Of a DNA stretch of 64,000 nucleotides, positions 40,400 through 49,794 are shown one piece after another (position 1 is the first letter of the stretch; each line of letters starts with the position of its first letter). The translations under genes were made by a program, and so were the position numbers. The notes under the pieces were generated by a model. The model saw only the letters and a list, made by a program, of their open reading frames with translations. It made no database searches and had not been told where the DNA came from. Origin of the DNA: Streptomyces sp. Ru71 (GTDB taxonomy: Bacteria; Actinomycetota; Actinomycetes; Streptomycetales; Streptomycetaceae); contig NZ_PQSS01000025.1 of the NCBI RefSeq assembly GCF_002920535.1, positions 1-64,000 on the forward strand, given 5' to 3'.

Positions 40400-41137
40400 C
40401 TACCCGGCCAACCTGACGTTCGAACCCTTCACCGAGATCTCCACACCGTCCGGCGCCGCGCGCACGCTGTCCAGCTTGACGCCGCCCGGCAGCTGGTCGA
40501 TGACCTGCTGGAAGTCGATGATCCGGCGGATGCGCTGCTCGGCGACGGCGGCGGCGCCCAGCGCGGGCAGGGAGTCGGCGTGGAACTCGATCCGGTCGTT
40601 GACGACGGCCACCGAGCTGAGCACGGACAGGTTCTGCTTGCCGAGGATCGGCAGGGTCGCCTCCACCGCGACCTTGATCTTGCCGTCGCCGCCGTCGGAG
40701 AGGCCGACGATACGGGCCTCGACACCCGGGGCCACCTCGGTCGGCTCGGACTTGGCGGTCTTCATCAGCTCGGCGTAGGAGACCGTCGCGGTGCCGGTCA
40801 CGCTCTTCGCGGTGGCGGTGCTGTAGTCGCCGGAGAAGGAGACGCCCTTGCCGTGGGCCTGCAGGTCGTCGATCCGGACCTTCTGGCCTGCCTTGCCGGT
40901 GGCGGCCTCGTAGTCCTTGATCCCCACCTCCACGTCGTCCAGCTCGCCTGCGGCGTACTGGGTGAGGAAGGGGAAGCCCTCGATGGAGACGTCCGGGGTG
41001 TCCTTGAGCCCCTCGTTCTTGCGCACCTGGTCCGCCGCCTCGCTCTCCGCGAAGTGCACGGCGACCCGGTCCGCGACGGCGAACAGGCCACCCAGGATCA
41101 CTACGGCGATCAGCAGTATGCGCAGGGCGCGAGGCAT
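40400..41137 (-). CDS. LmeA-like (DUF2993) phospholipid-binding protein
   Basis: 245 aa. It starts MPRALRILLIAVVILGGLFA, a membrane anchor or signal, then AVADRVAVHFAESEAADQVR. The rest is a beta-rich DUF2993 domain ending VRAAPDGVEISVKGSNVRL. In mycobacteria LmeA binds phosphoinositide lipids in the periplasm and supports lipomannan elongation. An equivalent role in streptomycete envelope assembly is plausible but unproven. The ATG at 41137 is chosen; the upstream in-frame extension is antisense to other coding sequence. Confidence 0.87.
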   Translation of the reverse strand: MPRALRILLIAVVILGGLFAVADRVAVHFAESEAADQVRKNEGLKDTPDVSIEGFPFLTQYAAGELDDVEVGIKDYEAATGKAGQKVRIDDLQAHGKGVSFSGDYSTATAKSVTGTATVSYAELMKTAKSEPTEVAPGVEARIVGLSDGGDGKIKVAVEATLPILGKQNLSVLSSVAVVNDRIEFHADSLPALGAAAVAEQRIRRIIDFQQVIDQLPGGVKLDSVRAAPDGVEISVKGSNVRLAG

Positions 41138-41250
41138 CCGGTGGTTCCCCCCGTCGATGGTCGGTCGAACTTCACGGTAACCCCGCGGCCTGGCGGGACC
41201 GCGGGATTGTCGACCAGCTGTGACAGGGGCCGGGGGCGGTGACGCGGGCC

Positions 41251-42611
41251 TCAGCCCAGCGCGCGGCCCAGGACGTACACCACGGGCGCAGCCGCCGTCA
41301 GGGGGAGGGCGACACCGGCCGTGAAGTGGACGAAGCGGGACGGGTAGTCGTACGCGGCGACGCGGTGGCCGATCAGGGCGCAGCCGGCCGCGGCGGCGCC
41401 GAGCAGCGCACCGCCCGTGCCCAGGCCGGTCATCTGGCCCACCGCGATGCCGGCCCCGGCCGCGGCGAGCAGGGAGACGGCCACCGACGCCGGCGTGGGC
41501 AGCGGCAGCGCGCGGGCCAGGACGGCCACGGCGACGGACGCGGCACCGACGGACACCGCGTCGGCGCCGGCCGCCAGATGCCCGCCGGCCATGATCGCCA
41601 GCGCGGCCGAGGCGACGGTCGCCATCAGGCCGTACATCCGCTCGTCCGGGTCGGCGTGCGAGCGCAGCTGCAGGACCAGGCAGAGCAGGACCCACACGCC
41701 GAGCGTGCCGAGGATGGCGGCGGGGCCGTGCTCACGGCCGGCCGCCAGGACGGCGGCGTCGGCGACGAGGCCGCCCAGGAACGCCAGCGCGATGCCCTGC
41801 CGGGCCGGCCACATGCCGTTCAGCCGGAACCAGCCCGCAGCCGTGACCGCCTGCAGCGCGACCAGCGGGACCAGCAGGGCGTACGACCCGATCGGCGCCG
41901 CGACCGCGAGCAGCAGGCCGAGCAGCGCGGTGAGGGCCGCGGGCTGCATGCCGGGGTCGATGATCGGCGAACGGCCCTCCAGGCGGGCCCGCTGCGCATC
42001 GGTGATGCGGGCGTTGCCGGCGAGGGTGGCGGGACCGTAGGCCGGCTCGCCCGCCTCCGGCCCGCCGGGCGCGGCGGCGCCGGGCGCCGGGGGCGCGGGT
42101 GCGGTGGCCACCGGCTGGGGCTGGGGGAGCGGCTGCGGCTGCGGCTGGGCCTGCTGCTGGGGGTGGGCCTGCTGCTGGGGTGGGCCTGCTGCTGGGGCTC
42201 GGGGAGCGGCTGGGCGTACCCGGTGTCATAGGGCTGGCCGTATGCCTGGGTGGAGCCGTACTCCTGGCCGGGGCCGTACCCCTGGCCGGGGGCGTACGTC
42301 CCGCCGTACTCCTGGGTGCCGTACGCCTGAGCGCCGTACGACTCCCCCGTGCCGTACGCCCCGCCGTACTGCTGCTGCGCCGGCTGCTGGACCTGCTGTC
42401 CCTGCTGCTGAGCCTGCGGCTGCTGCAGATACGCCGTCTCCTCCGCCGGGGGGAGCGGCGGCTGGACCTGGGTCTCCCAGGTCTGGCCCTGCCACTGCTG
42501 GGTGTACTGCTGAGGGTCGTCGGAGGGCTGCTGGTACTGCCCGGGCCAGTCCTGCTGGGGCTGGGGCTGGGCGTAGGGGTCGTACGGCTGGTTGCTCATC
42601 GGCGTGCTCAT
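41251..42611 (-). pseudogene. Gln/Tyr/Gly-rich polytopic membrane protein gene with a 1-base frameshift
   Basis: ATG 42611 overlaps the MoaD gene end (ATGA). The frame encodes ~140 residues rich in Gln, Tyr, Gly and Pro (QQQYGGAYGTGESYGAQAYG). Near 42177-42180 a run of four G, where the neighbouring 18-bp repeat has five, shifts the frame. One added base would join it to a ~280-residue domain with about eight membrane helices (LTALLGLLLAVAAPIGSYAL, ..., AAPVVYVLGRALG) ending at 41251, giving ~453 aa. Total length mod 3 agrees. It is a sequencing error, slippage in the CAG-rich repeat, or real loss. Confidence 0.72.
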
Positions 42612-42862
42612 CCTCCTGCGAACGGCGGGAGCACCTCGACCGTGCCGCCCTCGGTCAGCCGTACCGCCTCGTGCGCGCGCGTGCCCACGGGGTCGCCGTC
42701 GATGAGGAACGAACAGCGCTGGAGCACGCGGGTCAGCTCGCCCGGGTGCCGCTCGCGCACCGCGTCGAGCACCCCGGCCAGCGTGGCCGCGTCGTACGGC
42801 TCCTCGGCGACCCCGGCCGCGGCCTTCGCGGCCGCCCAGTAGCGCACCGTGACCTTTGCCAT
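42608..42862 (-). CDS. MoaD/ThiS family sulfur-carrier-like protein
   Basis: 84 aa beta-grasp protein. It begins MAKVTVRYWAAAKAAAGVAE and ends VEVLPPFAGG, with the C-terminal Gly-Gly that is adenylated and thiocarboxylated in MoaD and ThiS. It could supply sulfur for molybdopterin or another cofactor, but no moaE or thiG partner is nearby. The ATG at 42862 is chosen. It overlaps the frameshifted membrane-protein gene by 4 bp. Confidence 0.88.
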   Translation of the reverse strand: MAKVTVRYWAAAKAAAGVAEEPYDAATLAGVLDAVRERHPGELTRVLQRCSFLIDGDPVGTRAHEAVRLTEGGTVEVLPPFAGG

Positions 42863-42901
42863 CTCGTCCCTCAAGTCGGTTCGGCAGTGAACACCGTCAG
42901 G

Positions 42902-43738
42902 CTAGCCCGCCCGGGAGGCGGCCCAGCGCGCGATGCGGTCGAGCAGCTCGCCGCCGGCGGCGTTCTCGGCGTGGCCCATGCCGGGCTCCAGCCAGAGTTC
43001 GCCGTGCCCACCGGCGGCCTCCGCGAGCATCCGGGGGTGGTCGACGGGGAAGTAGCCGTCGCTGTCGCCGTGGACGATGAGGAGGGGGGTCGGGGCGATG
43101 CGCGGGACCGCCTCCACCGGGGACAGCGGCACCGGGTCCCATTCGCGGTGGTGGATGCGGACGCGGAGGCCGTAGCGGCCCACCAGGCGCCCGGCCGGCC
43201 GGGTGACCAGCCAGTGCAGCCGCCGCATGGGCGCCGTACCCCGGTAGTACCAGCGGGCCGGTGCGCTGACCGAGACGACGGCGTCCGTGCCGCCGTGCAG
43301 TGCCGCGTGCCGCAGCACCACCGAGCCGCCCATGGAGAAGCCGACGGTGACCACGCGCGTGTGCCCGAGCTCGCGGGCCCATGCCACCGCCGCCTCAAGG
43401 TCCAGCACCTCCCGGTCGCCGACGGTCGAGCGGCCGCCCGAGCGCCCGTGGCCCCGGAAGGAGAAGGTGACCACGGCCCCGGAGTGCGCGAGGGCGCGCG
43501 CGACCCGGCGCACGTGCGGCCGGTCCACCTCCCCGGTGAACCCGTGCGCCACGACGAACACGAGGCGTCCCGCAGGTGGCGCCGAGGTGTCGCAGGCGCC
43601 GCTCCCGGGGTCGTACAGCGCGTCGATCGTCACCCCGTCGGACGTGCGCAGCAGCGTGCGCGTGGGCGTCCGCAGGCCTGTCTCACGATTCGGACGTACG
43701 GTGGAACGCGCCACATCACCTGCCGGACCGATGCTCAT
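42902..43738 (-). CDS. alpha/beta hydrolase
   Basis: 278 aa. VFVVAHGFTGEVDRPH is the oxyanion-hole region and VTVGFSMGGSVVLRHA the nucleophile elbow (Ser in GFSMGG). IVHGDSDGYFPVDH carries the Asp and GMGHAEN the catalytic His, completing the triad. It resembles serine aminopeptidase/lysophospholipase-type hydrolases; the substrate is unknown. The ATG at 43738 (MSIGPAGDVARST) is used. It is divergent from glnR across ~290 bp. Confidence 0.88.
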   Translation of the reverse strand: MSIGPAGDVARSTVRPNRETGLRTPTRTLLRTSDGVTIDALYDPGSGACDTSAPPAGRLVFVVAHGFTGEVDRPHVRRVARALAHSGAVVTFSFRGHGRSGGRSTVGDREVLDLEAAVAWARELGHTRVVTVGFSMGGSVVLRHAALHGGTDAVVSVSAPARWYYRGTAPMRRLHWLVTRPAGRLVGRYGLRVRIHHREWDPVPLSPVEAVPRIAPTPLLIVHGDSDGYFPVDHPRMLAEAAGGHGELWLEPGMGHAENAAGGELLDRIARWAASRAG

Positions 43739-44027
43739 GTGGGCTATTCTGCTGGGCAGAGGATCCGGGCAGCGAAGCCCCCGGGTCCTTTCGTGCTTTC
43801 GGAAGCGTTGTATACGAAGCGGAAAACCGCAGATGAACGCGGATTCCGTGGGAGGTACGGGTTGTCGATCGCATAGTGGCCCCCCGGGGCCACAGCGGAT
43901 CCCAGGGGCGCGGGAGCCGCACCGGACGAAGCAGGGCCGCACACGTCCTCGCAGGGACCGAGGAGGAACCAGACGTTATGGGCGAGCGAACCGTGCACGA
44001 CGACACGACGACCCGGGCAGGTGGGGC
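43739..44027. other. glnR control region
   Basis: 289 bp between the hydrolase and glnR without a gene. It is mildly lower in GC at 43740-43880 (TTTCGTGCTTTCGGAAGC, TTGTATACGAAG) and should hold both divergent promoters. PhoP is known to bind the glnR promoter in S. coelicolor, but no clean PHO unit was found here by eye. Confidence 0.45.
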
Positions 44028-44807
44028 ATGAGCTCTCTGCTGCTGCTGACCAACGCCCTCCAGCCTTCGACGGAGGTGCTGCCCGCGCTCGGCCTGCTCC
44101 TGCACAACGTGCGGGTGGCTCCGGCGGAGGGACCGGCCCTGGTGGACACCCCGGGCGCCGATGTGATCCTGGTGGACGGGCGGCGCGATCTGCCGCAGGT
44201 GCGCAGCCTGTGCCAGCTGCTGCGCTCCACCGGCCCCGGCTGTCCGCTGATCCTGGTGGTGACCGAGGGCGGCCTGGCGGCCGTGACCGCGGACTGGGGC
44301 ATCGACGACGTCCTGCTGGACACCGCGGGCCCCGCGGAGGTCGAGGCGCGGCTGCGGCTGGCCATGGGCCGGCAGCAGATCGTCAACGACGACTCCCCGA
44401 TGGAGATCCGCAACGGCGACCTCTCGGTGGACGAGGCGACCTACAGCGCCAAGCTCAAGGGGCGGGTCCTGGACCTGACCTTCAAGGAGTTCGAGCTGCT
44501 CAAGTACCTCGCGCAGCACCCGGGCCGGGTCTTCACCCGCGCCCAGCTGCTGCAGGAGGTGTGGGGCTACGACTACTTCGGCGGCACCCGTACCGTGGAC
44601 GTGCACGTACGACGGCTGCGTGCCAAGCTCGGCCCGGAGCACGAGTCGCTGATCGGCACCGTACGGAATGTCGGTTATCGATTCGTTACGCCCGAGAAGG
44701 GTGAGCGTGCCGGCGAGGAGGCCAAGGCCAAGTCGGGGCGGGCAAAACCGGACGAGACGGACAGCGGGACCGCCGTACCCGCCACCGAGGTCCCGGCCGA
44801 CGCCTAG
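44028..44807 (+). CDS. glnR: global nitrogen regulator GlnR
   Basis: 259 aa OmpR-type atypical response regulator. It starts MSSLLLLTNALQPSTEVLPA; the receiver keeps Asp50 (VILVDGRRD) but lacks the full acidic pocket, as in GlnR, which works without phosphorylation. The winged helix (LDLTFKEFELLKYLAQHPGR to TVRNVGYRFVTP) is typical. The acidic/Lys tail (AGEEAKAKSGRAKPDETDSG) is the variable region in GlnR proteins. It controls glutamine synthetase, ammonium and nitrate assimilation genes. Context and sequence both support the name. Confidence 0.95.
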   Translation: MSSLLLLTNALQPSTEVLPALGLLLHNVRVAPAEGPALVDTPGADVILVDGRRDLPQVRSLCQLLRSTGPGCPLILVVTEGGLAAVTADWGIDDVLLDTAGPAEVEARLRLAMGRQQIVNDDSPMEIRNGDLSVDEATYSAKLKGRVLDLTFKEFELLKYLAQHPGRVFTRAQLLQEVWGYDYFGGTRTVDVHVRRLRAKLGPEHESLIGTVRNVGYRFVTPEKGERAGEEAKAKSGRAKPDETDSGTAVPATEVPADA

Positions 44808-44894
44808 CGCACCACCGCGGCGGGGCGTTGCGGTCGCACATCCACGCACTGATACGCCCTGCCCAGAGCGGGTCTCTCCGCGTAGACTCCGCGC

Positions 44895-45917
44895 GTGGCC
44901 AAGGTGACTCGGGATGACGTGGCACGGCTGGCAGGGACTTCCACTGCCGTCGTCAGCTATGTCATCAACAACGGACCCCGGCCGGTCGCCCCGGCCACGC
45001 GCGAGCGTGTCCTCGCCGCGATCAAGGAACTGGGGTACCGGCCCGACCGGGTCGCCCAGGCCATGGCGTCCCGCCGTACGGACCTCATAGGCCTGATCAT
45101 CCCGGACGCCCGTCAGCCCTTCTTCGGCGAGATGGCGCACGCGGTCGAGTGGGCCGCCGCCGAGCGCGGAAAGATGGTCCTGGTCGGCAACACCGACTAC
45201 GTCGGTGAGCGCGAGGTCCACTATCTGCGCGCCTTCCTCGGCATGCGGGTCTCCGGCCTGATCCTCGTCTCCCACGCGCTGAACGACCTGGCCGCCGCCG
45301 AGATCGAGGCCTGGGACGCGCGGGTGGTGCTGCTGCACGAGCGCCCCGAGGCCATTGACGACGTCGCGGTCGTCACCGACGACCTGGGCGGCGCCCAGCT
45401 CGCCGTCCGCCATCTGCTGGAGCACGGCTACGAGTACGTCGCCTGCATGGGCGGCACCGCCGAGACCCCGGCCGTCGGCGACCCGGTCTCCGACCACGTC
45501 GAGGGCTGGCGGCGGGCGATGGCCGAGGCCGGGATATCGACGGAGGGGCGCCTGTTCGAGGCCCCGTACAACCGTTACGACGCCTACCGGGTCGCCCTGG
45601 AGATGCTCTCCGGCCCCGACCGGCCCCCGGCGATCTTCTGCTCCACCGACGACCAGGCGATCGGCCTGCTGCGCGCGGCGCGCGAGCTGCGCATCGACGT
45701 GCCCGGCGAGCTGGCGGTGGCCGGGTTCGACGACATCAAGGAGGCGGCGCTGGCGGACCCGCCGCTGACCACGGTCGCCTCGGACCGCTCGGCGATGGCC
45801 CGCACCGCCGTCGACCTGGTCCTGGACGACGGGCTGCGGGTGGCCGGCTCGCGCCGGGAGCGGCTGAAGGTGTTCCCGTCGCGGCTGGTGGTGCGGACGT
45901 CCTGCGGCTGCGGATGA
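44895..45917 (+). CDS. LacI family transcriptional regulator
   Basis: 340 aa. The N-terminal helix-turn-helix and hinge are complete (MAKVTRDDVARLAGTSTAVV, YVINNGPRPVAPATRERVLA, with RPDRVAQAMASRRT). The periplasmic-binding-protein-like effector domain follows (LIGLIIPDARQPFFGEMAHA to ELAVAGFDDIKEAALADPPL). The effector is not obvious; the C-terminal CGCG pair is unusual. It starts with GTG at 44895, 87 bp after glnR, and precedes the HtrA protease. Confidence 0.92.
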   Translation: MAKVTRDDVARLAGTSTAVVSYVINNGPRPVAPATRERVLAAIKELGYRPDRVAQAMASRRTDLIGLIIPDARQPFFGEMAHAVEWAAAERGKMVLVGNTDYVGEREVHYLRAFLGMRVSGLILVSHALNDLAAAEIEAWDARVVLLHERPEAIDDVAVVTDDLGGAQLAVRHLLEHGYEYVACMGGTAETPAVGDPVSDHVEGWRRAMAEAGISTEGRLFEAPYNRYDAYRVALEMLSGPDRPPAIFCSTDDQAIGLLRAARELRIDVPGELAVAGFDDIKEAALADPPLTTVASDRSAMARTAVDLVLDDGLRVAGSRRERLKVFPSRLVVRTSCGCG

Positions 45918-45989
45918 GACGCGGCTGAGAAGGCCCAGGGAAAGGCCGAGGAGCGCCTTTATATCGGGCATACATGGTTCTGCCGGGCT

Positions 45990-46016
45990 TCTCAGGCAGT
46001 CCTCAGAAAGCTCTCA
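45990..46016. promoter_or_regulatory. three CTCA(G) direct repeats with 11-bp phasing upstream of htrA
   Basis: CTCAG at 45991-45995, CTCAG at 46002-46006 and CTCA at 46013-46016 are spaced exactly 11 bp apart, about 25-50 bp before the protease ATG. One-turn spacing is typical of OmpR/PhoB-family regulators. The response regulator at 47609-48346 is the obvious candidate. Confidence 0.65.
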
Positions 46017-46040
46017 TGATCGCGCGGAACGCTATGTGAC

Positions 46041-47180
46041 ATGACCGAGAGCATCCGCCGCGACGGCGAGTACGAGAACCTCCACGAGGGCGCTCACCGC
46101 GACCCCTACGAGGGCGCTCACCAGGGCACGTACCAGGGCGCCGCCCAGGGACCGTCCGAGGGCGCTCAGCAGGGCCCGTACCGGGGCGCCCCGCAGGGCC
46201 CGTACCAGGGCGCTCACCAGCAGGCTCACGCGCAGGGCTCCTCGCCCGTGAACCCGGAGTGGCCGCCTCCGCCGCCGTACGAGCCGACGGTCACGGCGCA
46301 GCCCGCGCCGGCGCCCAGGCGACGCTCCCGTGGCCCCGTCGCGCTGCTCGCCGCCGTCGCGATCGTCGCGGCGGCCATCGGCGGCGCCACGGCGTACGGC
46401 GTCCAGGAGCTGACCGGCAAGGACACGACCGCGAGCTCGACCGCGACGAACGTCGTGCCGTCGAGCAAGAAGGGCGACATCGCGGCCATCGCGGCGGCCG
46501 TCAGCCCGAGCATCGTCGAGATCAACGCGACCTCCGGCAGCGGGCGCTCCACCGGCTCCGGGGTGATCATCAGCTCCGGCGGCGAGATCGTCACCAACAA
46601 CCACGTCATCGCCGGCGCCTCCTCGGTCACCGTGCGCACCAGCGACGGCAAGCAGTACACCGCGCGGGTCGTCGGCACGGACAGCAAGAAGGACCTGGCC
46701 CTGATCAAGGTGCAGGGCGCCTCGGGCCTGAAGGCGGCGTCGCTGGGCGACTCCTCTCGCCTCCAGGTCGGTGACACGGTCGTGGCGATCGGCTCGCCCG
46801 AGGGTCTGACCGGCACCGTGACCAGCGGCATCGTCTCGGCGCTCGACCGCGACGTGACGGTCCCGACCGAGGAGGGGCAGCAGCAGCAACAGGGCGGCGG
46901 CTGGCCCTTCGAGTTCGGCGGCCGGCAGTTCAACGGCGACACCGGCTCGTCCACGACGACGTACAAGGCGATCCAGACGGACGCCTCGCTCAACCCCGGC
47001 AACTCCGGGGGTGCCCTGATCGACATGAACGGGAACATCGTCGGCATCAACTCCGCGATGTACTCGGCCGCCGACTCGTCCTCCTCCTCGGACGCCGGCA
47101 GCGTCGGCCTGGGCTTCGCCATCCCCGTCAACACCGTCAAGGCCGACCTGGCCAAGCTGAGGGCGGGCGCGAGCGACTGA
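46041..47180 (+). CDS. membrane-anchored HtrA/DegP-like serine protease (no PDZ domain)
   Basis: 379 aa. Residues 16-63 are six 8-residue repeats (EGAHQGTY, QGAAQGPS, RGAPQGPY and so on), then a Pro-rich cytosolic stretch. A membrane helix (PVALLAAVAIVAAAIGGATA) follows. The extracytoplasmic trypsin-like domain has the full triad: His188 (TNNHVIAG), Asp218 (KKDLALIKV) and Ser322 (NPGNSGGALI). No PDZ domain follows; the chain ends soon after AIPVNTVKADLAKL. It is followed by a two-component system, like pepD-mprAB of mycobacteria, so it probably serves envelope stress. Confidence 0.92.
   Translation: MTESIRRDGEYENLHEGAHRDPYEGAHQGTYQGAAQGPSEGAQQGPYRGAPQGPYQGAHQQAHAQGSSPVNPEWPPPPPYEPTVTAQPAPAPRRRSRGPVALLAAVAIVAAAIGGATAYGVQELTGKDTTASSTATNVVPSSKKGDIAAIAAAVSPSIVEINATSGSGRSTGSGVIISSGGEIVTNNHVIAGASSVTVRTSDGKQYTARVVGTDSKKDLALIKVQGASGLKAASLGDSSRLQVGDTVVAIGSPEGLTGTVTSGIVSALDRDVTVPTEEGQQQQQGGGWPFEFGGRQFNGDTGSSTTTYKAIQTDASLNPGNSGGALIDMNGNIVGINSAMYSAADSSSSSDAGSVGLGFAIPVNTVKADLAKLRAGASD
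46086..46229 (+). repeat. six in-frame 24-bp repeats in the protease gene
   Basis: Six consecutive 24-bp units, each beginning GAG/CAG/CGG GGCGC, encode the 8-residue repeats at residues 16-63 of the protease, in the part before the membrane helix. Copy number is likely to vary between strains. Confidence 0.85.
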
Positions 47181-47224
47181 ACCACTTCCGAAGCCCTTCG
47201 GCTTCCGAGCACAGGGAGTACGAC

Positions 47225-47431
47225 ATGATCGAGCACGTTTCCCCCACCGTCCGCACCGCCTCCCCCGCCTCCCCCGCCTCCCCGGCCGCTCCGGCCCTGC
47301 GCCTCGCGCACGCCGCACCCGCCCCGGCGCCGCAGGCCGCGGTCCCCCACCTGATGGGTCTGCGCACCGGCACGGACCGCCCGCACCGCCACAAGGTGCC
47401 CCTGCGCCGGCTGACGGCGGTGACCGGCTGA
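47225..47431 (+). CDS. possible small protein between the protease and response regulator
   Basis: 68 aa (MIEHVSPTVRTASPASPASP ... RLTAVTG), Ala/Pro/His-rich, with no recognised family. AGGGAG lies nine bases before the ATG at 47225. A conserved-looking C-terminus (RHKVPLRRLTAVTG) is the best argument for coding. The composition could equally be chance in this GC-rich gap. Low confidence. Confidence 0.35.
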   Translation: MIEHVSPTVRTASPASPASPAAPALRLAHAAPAPAPQAAVPHLMGLRTGTDRPHRHKVPLRRLTAVTG

Positions 47432-47474
47432 GCGGGGTCTTGGCCCGGCAGGCGGCAGCCGTGGGACGCTGAGA

Positions 47475-47580
47475 GCGTCCCGCACCGGGACGCTCCGGAA
47501 CGCCCCGCACCGGGACGCCGAGACGGCCCGCACCGGGATACCGAGACGTCCCCACCGGGACGCCGAGAACGCCCGCACCG
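47475..47580. repeat. degenerate ~23-bp tandem repeats before the response regulator
   Basis: Four to five units of the form GCCCGCACCGGGACGCCGAGA(A/C)G follow one another in the gap before the regulator start at 47609. Each holds CnCACCGGGA. They are not in a reading frame that carries a gene. Confidence 0.7.
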
Positions 47581-47608
47581 ACCACCGCACCCGAGGACAC
47601 CGCGACCG

Positions 47609-48342
<734 letters not shown>

Positions 48343-48346
<4 letters not shown>

Positions 48347-49776
48347 CAGGCCTGGTGCGCCGCTTCCGCACGCTGCCGATCCGCACCCGGCTGTCCCTGC
48401 TGGTGGCGGCGGCGGTGGCGTTCGCGGTGGCGGCGGTGTCGCTGTCGTGCTGGTTCCTGGTGCGGGGCCAGCTCTACAACCAGCTGGACGACGAACTGCG
48501 GGGTGAACAGGTCCAGACGGGGCTGCTGCAGAGCATGCTGCGCAACTGCCAGCTGCACAGCCCGCAGAGCATCCCGCAGCCGCCCAACTCCCCCATCGTC
48601 ACGATCCTCTACTCCGACGGCTCCACCTGCCTGAACCCCGCCAACGACACCGTCCGGGTCGAGGCGTCGGACGTGGCCGTGGCGGACGGCCTGCGCCGCA
48701 ACTCGCTGCACACCTCCGGCACCACCGACGGCACCCCCGTACGCGTCTACACCCTTCCGGTGGTCGACCGCAGCACGGGCCAGGTGCAGACCGGTATCGC
48801 CGTGTCCATCGCCAAGCCGCTGGCGGAGGTCACCAAGCCGCTGTCCTCGCTGGCCTGGATCCTGCTGCTCGTCTCCGGCATCGGAGTACTCGGCGCCGGA
48901 GCCGCCGGCCTGGCCGTGGCCCGCGCGGGACTGCGCCCCGTGGACAAGCTCACCGAGGCCGTCGAGCACGTCGCGCGCACCGAGGACCTCAGCGTCCGCA
49001 TCCCCGTGGAGCACGACAGCGACGACGAGATCGCCCGGCTGTCCCGATCCTTCAACTCCATGACCACCGCCCTGGCCAGCTCCCACGACCTCCAGCAGCA
49101 GCTGATCGCCGACGCCGGCCACGAGCTGCGCACGCCGCTGACCTCACTGCGCACCAACATCGAACTCCTCACCCGCAGCGAGGAGACCGGCCGCCCGCTG
49201 CCCGAGGCGGACCGCAAGGCGCTGCTGGCGTCGGTGAAGGCGCAGATGACGGAGCTGGCCTCGCTCATCGGCGACCTCCAGGAGCTCTCCCGGGCCGACC
49301 ACCAGCGCGGTGAACGCGTCCAGGTCGTCTCCCTGGAGGACGCGGTCGAGTCGGCCCTGCGCCGTGCCCGGCTGCGCGGCCCGGAGCTGACGATCACGGC
49401 GGACCTCCAGCCGTGGTACGTCCGCGCGGAACCGGCCGCGCTGGAGCGGGCGGTGGTCAACATCCTGGACAACGCGGTGAAGTTCAGCCCCGGGTCCGGC
49501 ACCGTCGAGGTGCGCCTGACCGGCGGTGTCCTGACCGTGCGCGATCACGGCCCGGGGATCGCCGAGGACGAACTCCCGCACGTCTTCGACCGCTTCTGGC
49601 GCTCCCCGTCCGCCCGCGCGCTCCCGGGCTCGGGCCTGGGCCTGTCCATCGTGGCCCGCACGGTGCGGCAGGCGGGCGGCGAGGTGACGCTGGCCCGCGC
49701 GGAGGGCGGCGGCACCGTGGCGACGGTACGGCTCCCGGGGGCACCGACACCACCACCGGACACGCCGGTGGCATAG
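48343..49776 (+). CDS. sensor histidine kinase (MprB-like)
   Basis: 477 aa. There are two membrane helices (LSLLVAAAVAFAVAAVSLSC near residue 14 and ILLLVSGIGVLGAGAAGLAV near residue 175) with a ~130-residue extracytoplasmic sensor between. A HAMP domain (RPVDKLTEAVEHVARTEDLS), HisKA with ADAGHELRTPLTSLR, and HATPase with NILDNAVKFSPG, VRDHGPGIAEDE and GSGLGLSIVART follow. The GTG at 48343 overlaps the regulator stop as GTGA. Confidence 0.92.
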
Positions 49777-49794
49777 CGCTGGGGCTCCTGTTAC

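Noticed and set aside
47475..47580. CRISPR array
   Set aside because: Repeats are contiguous and degenerate with no spacers and no cas genes nearby.
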